A stretch of 64,000 nucleotides of DNA from Archangium primigenium (lineage in GTDB: Bacteria; Myxococcota; Myxococcia; Myxococcales; Myxococcaceae). Location of the stretch: contig NZ_JADWYI010000001.1 in assembly GCF_016904885.1 (NCBI RefSeq), forward strand, positions 5,828,001 to 5,892,000. The letters are read 5' to 3'. The notes under the pieces are model-generated. The model was not told where the DNA came from. It saw nothing but the letters and a program-made list of their open reading frames with translations, and searched no databases. This document shows positions 18,649 through 27,156 of the stretch, one piece after another; within the stretch, counting starts at the first letter, position 1, and each line of letters opens with the position of its first letter. The translations under genes and the position numbers were made by a program.

Positions 18649-19941
18649 GTGAACGGACGTGCATGGGCGGCAGGAGGGTTGTTCCTCGCGATGGGGCTCG
18701 TGGGCGTGAGCGGCTGTGGCCCGGGGGAGGCCTCGGGGAGCGAGGGCGCCGGAGCGGCCCACGCCCAATCCCAGGCGCTCACCGAGGGCGCGCCCCTGAC
18801 GAGCCATGACGCCCAATGCCTGCGGCTGGTGGACGCGAACACCTGGACCACCGCCGTGGCGAACCTGGCCCCCGTGGGCCCGGCGCTGGGGCTGTCGGAC
18901 CTCCTGGGCGATCTCAACCGCGCGGGCCCGGTGCTCACCGCGAGCACCCGGCCACCGGCCACGGGCTACAAGGGGGGCTTTCGCTGGAACGACGGTGACA
19001 TGGCCACCACCGAGTGGATTCCCCAGGGCCTGACGGCGGGCATGTCCGGCAGCCGCAACATCGCCCTGGTTTCCTGGCACTACGCGCTGAGCGGCCCGGA
19101 CAAGGGCGTGCGCGTGTCGGTGGCGGACATCTCGGACATGTCGGCCAGCGCGGTGAACTACCGGCACGTGCTGCTCGTGCGGCCCACCGGCGAGGGCCAG
19201 TTCACCACCGTCAACGAGCACGGTGGAGGGCTCGCCTGGTTCGGCGACTACCTCTACATGGCGGACACCTCGGATGGGCTGCGCGTGTTCGACCTCAAGC
19301 AAGTGCGCCAGGTGGACACCGGCACCGCGTGCGAGACCCAGGTGGGCAAGGTGGGCGCGGTGTGGTGCGCCTACGGGTACAAGTACGTGCTGCCCCAGGT
19401 GAGCGCGTACACCGTGCCCGCGAGCATCACCCTGCCCTGCCGTCCCAAGTTCTCCTTCCTCGGCAAGGACACGCGCGGCGGCACGAGCGCGGTGCTCTCC
19501 GGGGAGTACTGCAACAACGGCGACACCCCCTGTCCCCATGACGGCACCACGCCGGGACTCGGCGGGCGGCTCTACCGCTGGCCGGTGAACGCCACCACGC
19601 ACCGGCTCGAGGCCTCGGGAGGCGCGGTGGTGCCCGAGCGCGCGTGGATCACGAACGAGCCCAACCTGCAGGGCGTGGCGCCGGTGATGACGGCGACGGG
19701 CACGAGCACCTACTGGCTGAGCTCCACGCGCTACGGCGGGGCGCTCTTCAAGGTGTCCACGAGCGCCTCGCGCAAGACGTTCCTGTCGGGCTCCTCGCAG
19801 TGGGCGCGGATGCCCGAGGGCATGCACGCCACGGGCAGCGGCACCAACCTGTGGACGGTGACCGAGGGCGTCAGCGGCGTAACGAATCCCGCCACGGGCG
19901 GCCGCGTGGTGTTCTACGTGGATCAGGCCGCGGTGGACTGA
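18649..19941 (+). CDS. Secreted lipoprotein, beta-propeller-like
   Basis: 430 residues from GTG 18649, preceded by AGGAGG. The signal peptide ends in a lipobox (VGVSGC, Cys about residue 24), followed by a Gly/Ser/Glu-rich linker, so the protein is probably lipid-anchored outside the inner membrane. The body resembles secreted actinobacterial proteins: NYRHVLLVRPTGEG, NEHGGGLAWFGDYLYMADTS and DGLRVFDLKQV are propeller-blade strands. Several Cys (for example around the CNNGDTPC segment) may form disulphides. The ligand or enzyme activity is not known. It is convergent with the hypothetical gene 19943-20710, with 1 bp between stops. Confidence 0.82.
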   Translation: MNGRAWAAGGLFLAMGLVGVSGCGPGEASGSEGAGAAHAQSQALTEGAPLTSHDAQCLRLVDANTWTTAVANLAPVGPALGLSDLLGDLNRAGPVLTASTRPPATGYKGGFRWNDGDMATTEWIPQGLTAGMSGSRNIALVSWHYALSGPDKGVRVSVADISDMSASAVNYRHVLLVRPTGEGQFTTVNEHGGGLAWFGDYLYMADTSDGLRVFDLKQVRQVDTGTACETQVGKVGAVWCAYGYKYVLPQVSAYTVPASITLPCRPKFSFLGKDTRGGTSAVLSGEYCNNGDTPCPHDGTTPGLGGRLYRWPVNATTHRLEASGGAVVPERAWITNEPNLQGVAPVMTATGTSTYWLSSTRYGGALFKVSTSASRKTFLSGSSQWARMPEGMHATGSGTNLWTVTEGVSGVTNPATGGRVVFYVDQAAVD

Positions 19942-19942
19942 C

Positions 19943-20710
19943 TCAGCGCGGATCGAAGCGCAGGCGCCACACGCGCCGCGCGTGCTCCTCGGTGGCGCGC
20001 GACAGCCGCTCCACGAGCTCCAGGAAGCGCGTCCGGCGCGCCTCCAGCTCCGGCTCCGGGGGCTCGAGGGGCGCGCCCCGGTCGAACCACAGCAGCGCGC
20101 GCAGGCCACCGAGCAGCCGGTGCAGGGGAAACAGCCCCACCGCCTCCTGGGCCGTCACCCGCCGCGCGCGGAGGGGCGTCAGGGCCGGCGCCACGGTGTC
20201 CGGGGCGCGCTTCTTCCACAGGACCAGGCACTCCACGTAGCCGAGCGCTCCGTCGGGCAGCAGGTACAGGCCGTGCCGCGAGGACACGCCCGAGTCCTCC
20301 GCCGGACTCCGGTGCGCCCCGCCCTCGTCGACCCGCACCGCCAGGGGGTAGCCATGCGTGGCCAGCCAGGGCGTGCGCCGCACCCGCCGGGAGTGTGTCC
20401 CCAGCCGGGCCTCCAGGGCGCGCAGCTCCAGCTCGGACAGTCCGCCCGGCGTCCGGCAGCGCTCGAGCACGGGCATGAGCTGGAAGCGCTGGAGCTCGGG
20501 GCGCGCCAGGGCGAGCAGCTCCTCGAACACCCGCGCGTGGCCGACCTCCAGCGAGCGCAGCGGCTCCAGCAACGCCTGGAAGGCATCCACCGGGGGCGCC
20601 TCGGACGCCGGGGCCGGCTCGCGCGCGAAGGCGGGCAGCTCCTGGGGCGTCGGGCGCCGGTCCGACAGGTGGATGAGGGAGGGCGGTGCGTGAGGGTCCT
20701 TCGTGGACAC
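19943..20710 (-). CDS. Hypothetical protein downstream of the PilT-like gene
   Basis: 255 residues from GTG 20710, 17 bp after the PilT-like stop, so part of the same transcription unit. The N-terminus (STKDPHAPPSLIHLSDRRP) is polar and Pro-rich; the rest is rich in Leu, Arg and Glu and likely helical, with FDRGAPLEPPEPELEARRTR and a helical C-terminus. No motif, signal peptide or membrane segment is seen. I do not recognise the family. Its fixed position suggests a role with the PilT-like ATPase. Confidence 0.72.
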   Translation of the reverse strand: MSTKDPHAPPSLIHLSDRRPTPQELPAFAREPAPASEAPPVDAFQALLEPLRSLEVGHARVFEELLALARPELQRFQLMPVLERCRTPGGLSELELRALEARLGTHSRRVRRTPWLATHGYPLAVRVDEGGAHRSPAEDSGVSSRHGLYLLPDGALGYVECLVLWKKRAPDTVAPALTPLRARRVTAQEAVGLFPLHRLLGGLRALLWFDRGAPLEPPEPELEARRTRFLELVERLSRATEEHARRVWRLRFDPR

Positions 20711-20727
20711 GGCGCCCTCCCCTGGAC

Positions 20728-22398
20728 TCAGCTCGTGGGCAGATCGAGCTTGTAGCCGTTGCGCTCGAGCATCTGCTTGAACTCGCCCTTGGCCACCGCC
20801 TTGATGTAGGCGTCGTTCGGCTCGCACAGCTTGCGCTTGACCAGGTCGAGCAGCGCGTCGTTGAGCGTGGACATGCCGATGCCGCGCGAGGTCTGCATGA
20901 TGGACGGAATCTGGAACGTCTTGCCCTCGCGGATGAGGTTGGCCACGGAGTTGGTGCACAGGAGCACTTCCTGCGCGGGCACGCGGCCACCGCCGATCTT
21001 CTTGATGAGCATCTGCGAGATGACGCCCTTGAGCGACTCGGAGAGCATCATGCGGATCTGCTCCTGACGATCCGAGGGGAACTGGTCGATGATGCGGTCC
21101 ACCGTCGAGGGCGCGGTGTTGGTGTGCAGCGTGCCGAAGACGAGGTGGCCCGTCTCCGCCGTCTCGATGGCGATGGCGATCGTCTCCAGGTCTCGCATTT
21201 CGCCCACCAGCACGATGTCCGGATCCTCTCGGAGCGCGGCGCGCAGGGCGTTCTTGAAGCCATGCGTGTGCACGTGGACCTCGCGCTGGTTCACCAGACA
21301 CTTCTTGTTCGGGTGAACGAACTCGATCGGGTCCTCGATCGTGATGATGTGATCCTCGCGGTTGCGGTTGATGTAGTCGATCATCGCCGCGAGCGTCGTG
21401 GACTTGCCCGAGCCGGTGGGGCCCGTCACCAGCACTAGGCCCTTGCTCAGGAAGCACAGGTCGAGGATGTGCTTGGACAGGCCCATGTCCTCGGCCGTCA
21501 TGATCTTCGTGGGGATCTGCCGCATCACCGAGCCGATGCCCTTGCGATCCTCGAAGACGTTGACGCGAAAGCGCGCCCGGTCCGTCTCGTAGGCGAAGTC
21601 CGTGTCGCGCGTCTCCTCCCACTGCTTCTTGTTCTTCTCCGGCGCGATGCTCCAGAGCATCGCCTTGAGCCGCTCGTGCGTGAGGGGCCGGTAGTCCTCC
21701 TGGGGCACCATGTCGCCGTCCACGCGCAGCATGGGCACCACCTGGCTGGACATGTGAAGGTCGGAGGCCTTCTTGTCGAGCATGCGGTTGAGCAGGCCGA
21801 GCAGCGTCTTGTGCGCGTCGGGGTCCGCGGTGTCCACCGGGAGCACCTGGATGGCGGGCGCGGCGGGCGCGGCCGGCTCGGGGGCCTTGGCGGCGACGGG
21901 CGCGGGCGCGGGCGCGGCGGCGGGCGCGGTGAACGCACCGCCCGAGCCCCGGGCCGCCAGCTCCATCATGTCCGCGGGCGAGGCGAGCTCCAGCTTGTCG
22001 TCCTCGGACGCGGGCGGCAGATCCAACCCCACGGGGGCCGCGGCCGCCACCATGGTGTTCTTCGCCGCGGGGGGCAGCGGCACCGCGGCCGGGGCCGCCT
22101 TGGCGGGCACCAGCGCCACCTTGAGGTGGCCGCCCACGTTCTGCACCTTCACCTGCACCGCGCCGGAGGGCGCGGTGTACGCGAAGGAGGACACGCCCTC
22201 GGGCGGGAAGTTCGCCCGCAGGTCCGCGGGGACGATCTCCGACAGGGCGCCGATGATCTGCTGCGAGTTGAGGCCGGCCTTGACCACGGGCACGTTGCCC
22301 GAGGCGGTGCGCAGGGTGATGCCACTGCCGGTCTCCAGCATGATGGCGACACCGGATTCCTTGTACAGCTTGTCGATGAAGGCGTCGAAACGGGCCAT
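20728..22398 (-). CDS. PilT/PilU-family ATPase with a long N-terminal extension
   Basis: 556 residues, about 190 more than classical PilT. Residues 1-110 are a separate small domain (FDAFIDKLYKESGVAIML start), then an Ala/Pro-rich linker to about 185. The PilT core follows: KKASDLHMSSQVVPMLRVDG, Walker A GPTGSGKSTT near residue 325, Asp box IITIEDPIEFVH, Walker B LREDPDIVLVGEMRD and His box GHLVFGTLHTNTA, all intact. Such ATPases power type IV pilus retraction or related secretion motors on the inner face of the membrane. It lies between two unknown genes on the same strand and no pilus structural genes are in the window, so it is likely a paralogue rather than the main PilT. Confidence 0.92.
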   Translation of the reverse strand: MARFDAFIDKLYKESGVAIMLETGSGITLRTASGNVPVVKAGLNSQQIIGALSEIVPADLRANFPPEGVSSFAYTAPSGAVQVKVQNVGGHLKVALVPAKAAPAAVPLPPAAKNTMVAAAAPVGLDLPPASEDDKLELASPADMMELAARGSGGAFTAPAAAPAPAPVAAKAPEPAAPAAPAIQVLPVDTADPDAHKTLLGLLNRMLDKKASDLHMSSQVVPMLRVDGDMVPQEDYRPLTHERLKAMLWSIAPEKNKKQWEETRDTDFAYETDRARFRVNVFEDRKGIGSVMRQIPTKIMTAEDMGLSKHILDLCFLSKGLVLVTGPTGSGKSTTLAAMIDYINRNREDHIITIEDPIEFVHPNKKCLVNQREVHVHTHGFKNALRAALREDPDIVLVGEMRDLETIAIAIETAETGHLVFGTLHTNTAPSTVDRIIDQFPSDRQEQIRMMLSESLKGVISQMLIKKIGGGRVPAQEVLLCTNSVANLIREGKTFQIPSIMQTSRGIGMSTLNDALLDLVKRKLCEPNDAYIKAVAKGEFKQMLERNGYKLDLPTS

Positions 22399-22404
22399 GG
22401 CGTC

Positions 22405-22887
22405 TCAGCGGCGGAGGGTTTCCACGTACGCGACGTGGTGTTTGTTGAGGAGCACGACGTGCTGCCCGCCCTCTTCCAGCAGCGGGAAGAACGGGGGGGC
22501 GCTGTTGAGATAGTCGGTGAGGCGCGAGTGGGCCTCGGGCAGGACGTAGGCGATGATGCCGTTGAGCACCTGGCCGTCCACGAGCTTCACCTCCACCTCG
22601 TGCTCGGTGGGCAGGTTGAAGGGGTCCACCATGTGCGGCTCGTGCTCGGCCCCCACGCGCGCCAGGGCGAGGTTCTCGCGGTGCACGAACACCATCGCGT
22701 CCGTGTCCGCGTCGTGCGCGGGGATGAAGCGCGGCCCGGCGCCGTTGAGCAGGTCCGACAGCCGCTCGCCACCGTCACGGCCGGGCACCGCCTCGGCGAG
22801 GAACACGGCCACTTTGCGCGACGCGCCACCGGGCAGCACCAGCTCGGCCGCCACGCGTCTCTTGGGTACGGATAAGGATTGCAGCAT
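22405..22887 (-). CDS. Hypothetical protein upstream of the PilT-like gene
   Basis: 160 residues from ATG 22887, start MLQSLSVPKRRVAAELVLPG. The last 60 residues, with VEVKLVDGQVLNGIIAYVLP and HVVLLNKHHVAYVETL, look like a small beta-barrel of the Sm/PilZ size. The first 90 residues also have the pattern VFLAEAVPGRDGGERLSDLL, then MVFVHRENLALARV, so the protein may be two related halves. No signal peptide. It precedes the PilT-like gene by 6 bp, so the two are co-transcribed and a regulatory or adaptor role is plausible. Family not recognised. Confidence 0.78.
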   Translation of the reverse strand: MLQSLSVPKRRVAAELVLPGGASRKVAVFLAEAVPGRDGGERLSDLLNGAGPRFIPAHDADTDAMVFVHRENLALARVGAEHEPHMVDPFNLPTEHEVEVKLVDGQVLNGIIAYVLPEAHSRLTDYLNSAPPFFPLLEEGGQHVVLLNKHHVAYVETLRR

Positions 22888-23033
22888 CAGGAAGCCAGGG
22901 CGAGGAGGAGTGCGTTTTCTATCACACCCGCCCCCGCCCTCTAGAATCCACCCGCCCCGGCCGCCCCCCGCTCCCCCGCTTCCCTGCCCGGGAGACGGAG
23001 ATTCGGGTTGCCCTCCTCCTCCGCCGCCAATAT

Positions 23034-23052
23034 GATAATGAGAATCATTATC
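23034..23052 (+). promoter_or_regulatory. Fur box in the promoter of the siderophore-interacting protein gene
   Basis: GATAATGAGAATCATTATC matches the 19-bp Fur consensus GATAATGATAATCATTATC at 18 of 19 positions. It lies 24 bp before the ATG at 23077 in an AT-rich patch that stands out from the GC-rich surroundings. Iron-bound Fur should repress the gene. Confidence 0.88.
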
Positions 23053-23076
23053 AATTATTTCCGGGAGCAGAAGAAG

Positions 23077-23889
23077 ATGAGTGAGACCGAGCGCGTTGTC
23101 CGGCAGGGCCCCTTTCCCGTGAAGCTGCGGCTGCTCGAGGTGCTCCGGGTGACGCGGCTGACGCCGCACATGGTGCGCGTGACGGTGGGCGGGCCGGAGC
23201 TGGAGGGGTTCGAGAGCCGGGGCGCGGACGATCACGTGAAGCTGTTCTTCGCCGAGCCGGGCCAGCGCATGCCGTCCATGCCGGTGCTCGGGCCCAACGG
23301 CCTGTCCATGCCCGAGGGCAAGCCCAAGCCGGCCTCGCGCGACTACACGCCCCGCCGGTATGACGCGGCCCGGGGGGAGCTGGACATCGACTTCGTGTTG
23401 CACGGCGCGGGGCCGGCCTCGTCGTGGGCGGCGGCGGTCAAGCCCGGGGACTTCCTGGGCGCGGGCGGCCCGCGCAGCACCACCACCGTGGCGGACGACT
23501 TCGACTGGTACCTGCTGGCCGGCGACGCCAGCGCCCTGCCCGCCATCGGCCGTCGGCTGGAGGAGCTGCCCGCCCACGCGCGCGCCCTCGCCTTCATCGA
23601 GGTGGACGACGCCTCCGAGGAGCAGCGCTTCGACACCCGGGCCCAGGTCCAGGTCACCTGGCTGCACCGCAACGGCGCCGAGGCCGGCACGACGAAGCTC
23701 CTGGAGAACGCCCTGCGGGAGGTGCAACTGCCCCCGGGGGACGGCTACACCTGGGTGGCCGGCGAGGCCACCACCCTCAAGTCCATTCGTGAGCACTTGC
23801 ACACCGAGCGCGGGCTGAACAAGGCGTGGACCCGGGTGACGGGCTACTGGAAGCGCGGCGCCTCGGACCATCACGACGCGAAGGGGTAA
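23077..23889 (+). CDS. Siderophore-interacting FAD-dependent ferric reductase (SIP/ViuB family)
   Basis: 270 residues from ATG 23077; the longer frame from 23008 runs through the Fur box and is rejected. RLTPHMVRVTVGGPELEGF and the flavin signature SRDYTPRRYD (Arg-x-Tyr-Thr-x-Arg) define the FAD domain (residues 10-130). LAGDASALPAIGRRLEEL and WVAGEATTLKSIREHL define the NAD(P)H domain. These cytosolic enzymes reduce ferric siderophores to release iron. Expression should rise in iron starvation because of the Fur box. The 3' end lies inside a 14-bp tandem repeat. No siderophore synthesis or receptor gene is adjacent. Confidence 0.94.
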   Translation: MSETERVVRQGPFPVKLRLLEVLRVTRLTPHMVRVTVGGPELEGFESRGADDHVKLFFAEPGQRMPSMPVLGPNGLSMPEGKPKPASRDYTPRRYDAARGELDIDFVLHGAGPASSWAAAVKPGDFLGAGGPRSTTTVADDFDWYLLAGDASALPAIGRRLEELPAHARALAFIEVDDASEEQRFDTRAQVQVTWLHRNGAEAGTTKLLENALREVQLPPGDGYTWVAGEATTLKSIREHLHTERGLNKAWTRVTGYWKRGASDHHDAKG

Positions 23890-23936
23890 GTGCCAAGGGG
23901 TAAGTGCCAAGGGGTAGGTGCCCAGGGGTAAGCGCG
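23881..23936 (+). repeat. Four tandem 14-bp repeats at the end of the SIP gene
   Basis: AAGGGGTAAGTGCC occurs twice exactly, then with one change (AAGGGGTAGGTGCC), then as a degenerate fourth copy. The first copy supplies the last codons and stop of the siderophore-interacting protein. The 14-bp unit puts successive copies in different frames. Copy number could vary by slippage. Confidence 0.85.
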
Positions 23937-24006
23937 CGCGGGTGAACAGACGCGACAACTCACCACAGGGCCCCCCGGGGCCCTGACCCTTAGAGTGCGC
24001 CGCGTC

Positions 24007-24900
24007 ATGTGGACCCTTCGCCTCGCCGCCTCCCTCGCCCTGCCCCTGGTGCTGCTCGCCGGAGAGGCGCGCGCCTGCGCCACCTGCGCCTGTGGTGATC
24101 CCACCCTGACGTCCATGGGCACCGAGCAGCCCTTCGCGGGGCGGCTGAGGCTGGCCACCCAGGTGCGCGCCTGGGGCCTGGACTCGGGCCAGGTGACGGT
24201 GGACGGGCTGGCCCTGCGCGAGCTGCGCATGGACGTGTCGGCCGCCTATGCCCCCCTGCCCTGGCTCTTCCTGTCCGCCACCCTGCCCGTGCAGGCGCGC
24301 ACCGTGCGCGACGTGAGCCTCGCGCGCGAGGCGGGCTGGGGCATCGGGGACATGGAGGTGGCCGCCAAGGTCTTCCTCTTCCGGGACCGGCAGTTCTCCG
24401 CCAACCACCTGTTCGGTCTGCTCGTGGGCACGCGCCTGCCCACCTCCTCGACCCTGCGCGACACCCAGGGCCGGGTGCTGTCACTCGACGCCCAGCTCGG
24501 CACGGGCTCGTGGGATCCCCTGCTCGGCCTGTCGTACACGGCCTTCCTCGGCGACTGGTCCTTCCTGGCGAGCGCCACGGGCTACCTGCCCACCCGGGGC
24601 CGCGAGGGCTTTCGCGCGGGCCCCGCGCTGCGCTCCACCCTGGCCGCGCAGTTCCAGCCCGCCACGCGCTGGGCGCTGCGCATGGCCGTGGACGGGCTCG
24701 TCGAGGGCGAGAGCAACCACGCGGGCGTGCGGGACGAGGTGGGCAGCGGCAGCCTCGTCTACCTCTCGCCGGACGTGCTCTTGAGCCCCGCCCTGGACGT
24801 GGTGGTGCAGCTCGGCGTGCGCCTGCCCGTGCTCAACCGCATGCGCGGCGACGTGCGGCAGATGCCCATCCTCCAAGTCGCCCTCGCCTACGATCTATGA
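24007..24900 (+). CDS. Outer-membrane-barrel-like transporter-type protein with N-terminal CxxCxC motif
   Basis: 297 residues from ATG 24007 (GTG 23995 is possible). A signal peptide ends near EARA, after which the mature protein begins CATCACGDPTLT, a Cys-rich knot that could bind metal or haem-like ligands. The remainder alternates amphipathic strands with aromatic ends (RLRLATQVRAWGL, YLPTRGREGF) and ends on a hydrophobic residue (LQVALAYDL), as expected for an outer-membrane beta-barrel of the phenol-degradation/MetA transporter size. Its stop overlaps the next gene's ATG (ATGA), so the pair is translationally coupled. The position after an iron gene suggests, but does not show, metal transport. 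Confidence 0.72.
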   Translation: MWTLRLAASLALPLVLLAGEARACATCACGDPTLTSMGTEQPFAGRLRLATQVRAWGLDSGQVTVDGLALRELRMDVSAAYAPLPWLFLSATLPVQARTVRDVSLAREAGWGIGDMEVAAKVFLFRDRQFSANHLFGLLVGTRLPTSSTLRDTQGRVLSLDAQLGTGSWDPLLGLSYTAFLGDWSFLASATGYLPTRGREGFRAGPALRSTLAAQFQPATRWALRMAVDGLVEGESNHAGVRDEVGSGSLVYLSPDVLLSPALDVVVQLGVRLPVLNRMRGDVRQMPILQVALAYDL

Positions 24901-25613
24901 AGAAGACCCTGGCCTCCTGGCTCCTGCTGATGGCCCTTGGCGCGTGCGGCGTGCGCGAGGAGGGCATCCGCTTCCACCTGGCGCTCGACTTCCGCCCCGC
25001 GCGCGAGACCCGCGCCGAGGGCACCGCCCGCCAGTTCCTCAATGACCGGGGCGATCGCATCACCCTGACCCGGGCCCGCGTCACCCTGGGCAGCGTGGAG
25101 ATCCACCCCTGCGCGACGAGCAGCGCCTGGCGATGGCTGCGCGCGCTCTCGCCCGTGGGCACGGCCCACGCGCACTCGGAGGGCACGCCGCGGCGCCTGG
25201 GCATTCCGCACATCAACGGCCTGGAGCTCGCGGACGGCGAGCCCGTGGCGCTCGGCACGCTGCGACCCCCGCCGGGCCGCTACTGCCGCGCGCACCTGGT
25301 CTTCGCGCCCGCGGACGCCGACGCGGAGGGCCTGGCCCGACACGGGGACATGGAGGGCCGCACGCTGATGCTGGAGGGCGAGTGGATTCCCGCCGGCGGG
25401 GGCGCGCCCCGGCGCTTCCACGTGGAGAGCGACGGGGTGTTCAACGCCGAGGTGTCACTGGACGGGGTGGACCTGTCCGAGGACACGCGGGAGGCCGGCC
25501 GCACCCTGCACCTGACGTACGACCGGTGGCTGGACGGCGTGGACCTGGCCGCCCCCGACGTCTCCGAGCAGGTGCTGCGCAACGTGGCCCGCGCCGTGAC
25601 GAGCGACCACTGA
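24897..25613 (+). CDS. Lipoprotein coupled to the barrel-like protein
   Basis: 238 residues. The signal peptide KKTLASWLLLMALGACG has a lipobox with Cys near 17. The mature part has LNDRGDRITLTRARVTLGSV, a His-containing segment TAHAHSEGTP, a single Cys pair (HPCATSS and RYCRAHLVF), and RTLMLEGEWIPAGGGAPRRF, a pattern of short beta-strands like periplasmic metal-chaperone or DUF4382/MbnP-type domains. I do not recognise it with confidence. The 4-bp overlap with the upstream barrel gene implies a joint function at the outer membrane. Confidence 0.72.
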   Translation: MKKTLASWLLLMALGACGVREEGIRFHLALDFRPARETRAEGTARQFLNDRGDRITLTRARVTLGSVEIHPCATSSAWRWLRALSPVGTAHAHSEGTPRRLGIPHINGLELADGEPVALGTLRPPPGRYCRAHLVFAPADADAEGLARHGDMEGRTLMLEGEWIPAGGGAPRRFHVESDGVFNAEVSLDGVDLSEDTREAGRTLHLTYDRWLDGVDLAAPDVSEQVLRNVARAVTSDH

Positions 25614-25726
25614 GCGCGGGTCGCACGGGTTAATCACGAATTCATTGACTCCGTCTTCAGGGGTGTCGACAGTGGCGGGACCGGATCATCCGGTGGCCAC
25701 ACCGCACACCCCTGGGGGCAGGAACC

Positions 25727-27106
25727 ATGGATCGCACCGACCGCATCGACCCACGAGGCGTCCGAGGACTCGGCGCCGGGGTGCTGGCGGGTCTCTTCCT
25801 CGTGAGCGCGTCGTCGTGGGCCGCCGTCGGGCCCGCCGCCGACCGGACGGGCCCCATCGTGGGGCTGGCCGGCAAGTGTGTCGACGTCGCGGCCTCGGGC
25901 ACCACGAATGGCACCGCCGTCCAGCTCTACACCTGTGCCGCCGGGGTGGCCCAGACCTGGACGATCAGCGACAACGGCACCCTGCGCAATCCCCACGCGA
26001 ACAAGTGCCTGGACGTCACCGGGCAGGGCACCGTGAACGGCAGCAAGCTTCAGCTCTGGGACTGCAACGGGAGCGGCGCGCAGCAGTGGGTGTACGACGC
26101 CTCGGCGCGAACGCTGCGCAACCCCCAGTCGGGACGCTGTCTGGACGTGACGGGCGAGAGCTCCGCGGATCGCACCCGGCTGCAGATCTGGGATTGCAAC
26201 GGGCAGTCCAACCAGCAGTGGCGGCTGCCCGGTGCCCCGGATGACACCGCCTGCACCCGCTCCGTGCCCGCGGGAGACAGCACCGTCGCGGTCACCTTCA
26301 ACGGGGTGCGCTACAACGTCGCCGTGCATGTCCCGAGCGGGGTCGGAGCCACGACCCGGCTGCCGCTCGTGCTCAACCTCCACGGCACGGGCAGCAGCGG
26401 TCCAGGGCAGCTCGCCTACAGCCACATCCGCTCCGCCGCGCAGGCGAACACGTTCGCGGTCATCGCGCCCTCGGGCGCCATCCCCAGCGACAGTGGCTTC
26501 GCGTGGAACGTGCCCGGGGTCACGTCGGGTCCCCGGGATGACGTGGCCTTCCTCGATCAGGTCCTCACCACGCTGAGCGCCTCGCTCTGTGGACAGCCCG
26601 ACCGGGTCTTCGCCATCGGCTACTCCGGGGGCGCGCGCATGGCGTCCGCGTTCGCCTGCGCCCGCCCGGACCGGCTCGAGGGACTCGCGGCCATCGCGGG
26701 CCTGCGCGCCGGACGCCCGGATCCCGCCAACCCGAGCCAACCGGAGGCGGCCTCCTGTCGGCCGGGCCGCGCGGTGCCGGTGATCGCCTTCCACGGACAG
26801 CAGGATTACACGAACCCGTACGCGGGCGGCGGCAGCGCGGTGTGGCAGTACGCCGTGCCCACGGCACAACAGCGCTGGGCCACGCTCAACGGGTGTGGCG
26901 CCACGCCGAGCACCACCGCCGTGTCCTCGCACGTCAGCCGCATCGCCTACACGGGGTGCCGTGACGGCGCCGACGTCGTGCTCTACCGTGTCTCCGACGG
27001 GGGCCACACCTGGCCGGGGACGCCCCAGTCCTCCTCGGGCAACGGCACCACCACCCAGGAGATCGACGCCAACGCCCTGCTCTGGAGCTTCTTCGCCGCG
27101 CATTGA
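25727..27106 (+). CDS. Secreted PHB-depolymerase-family esterase with N-terminal ricin B lectin domain
   Basis: 459 residues. Residues 1-35 are a signal peptide. Residues about 42-170 form a ricin B-type trefoil with three units (GKCVDVAASGTTNGTAVQLY, NKCLDVTGQGTVNGSKLQLW, GRCLDVTGESSADRTRLQIW), each with the Gln-x-Trp end. The C-terminal 280 residues are an alpha/beta-hydrolase of the polyhydroxybutyrate depolymerase/feruloyl esterase (LpqC) type: LVLNLHGTGSSGPG oxyanion region, nucleophile GYSGGARMA, acid AFHGQQDYTNPY and catalytic His in DGGHTWPG. It probably degrades an ester polymer or plant/prey material outside the cell, with the lectin holding polysaccharide. Confidence 0.92.
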   Translation: MDRTDRIDPRGVRGLGAGVLAGLFLVSASSWAAVGPAADRTGPIVGLAGKCVDVAASGTTNGTAVQLYTCAAGVAQTWTISDNGTLRNPHANKCLDVTGQGTVNGSKLQLWDCNGSGAQQWVYDASARTLRNPQSGRCLDVTGESSADRTRLQIWDCNGQSNQQWRLPGAPDDTACTRSVPAGDSTVAVTFNGVRYNVAVHVPSGVGATTRLPLVLNLHGTGSSGPGQLAYSHIRSAAQANTFAVIAPSGAIPSDSGFAWNVPGVTSGPRDDVAFLDQVLTTLSASLCGQPDRVFAIGYSGGARMASAFACARPDRLEGLAAIAGLRAGRPDPANPSQPEAASCRPGRAVPVIAFHGQQDYTNPYAGGGSAVWQYAVPTAQQRWATLNGCGATPSTTAVSSHVSRIAYTGCRDGADVVLYRVSDGGHTWPGTPQSSSGNGTTTQEIDANALLWSFFAAH

Positions 27107-27114
27107 CGCGCCCG

Positions 27115-27143
27115 GGCGGCGCCCCCGGAGCGAGGGCGCCGCC
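27115..27143. terminator. GC-rich hairpin between convergent genes
   Basis: GGCGGCGCCC and GGGCGCCGCC form a perfect 10-bp stem around a 9-base loop, between the stops of the depolymerase gene (plus) and the lipoprotein gene (minus). No T-run is seen on either strand, so it may act as a bidirectional RNA 3' end or a Rho-assisted stop. Confidence 0.45.
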
Positions 27144-27156
27144 TCACCGCTCGGCC

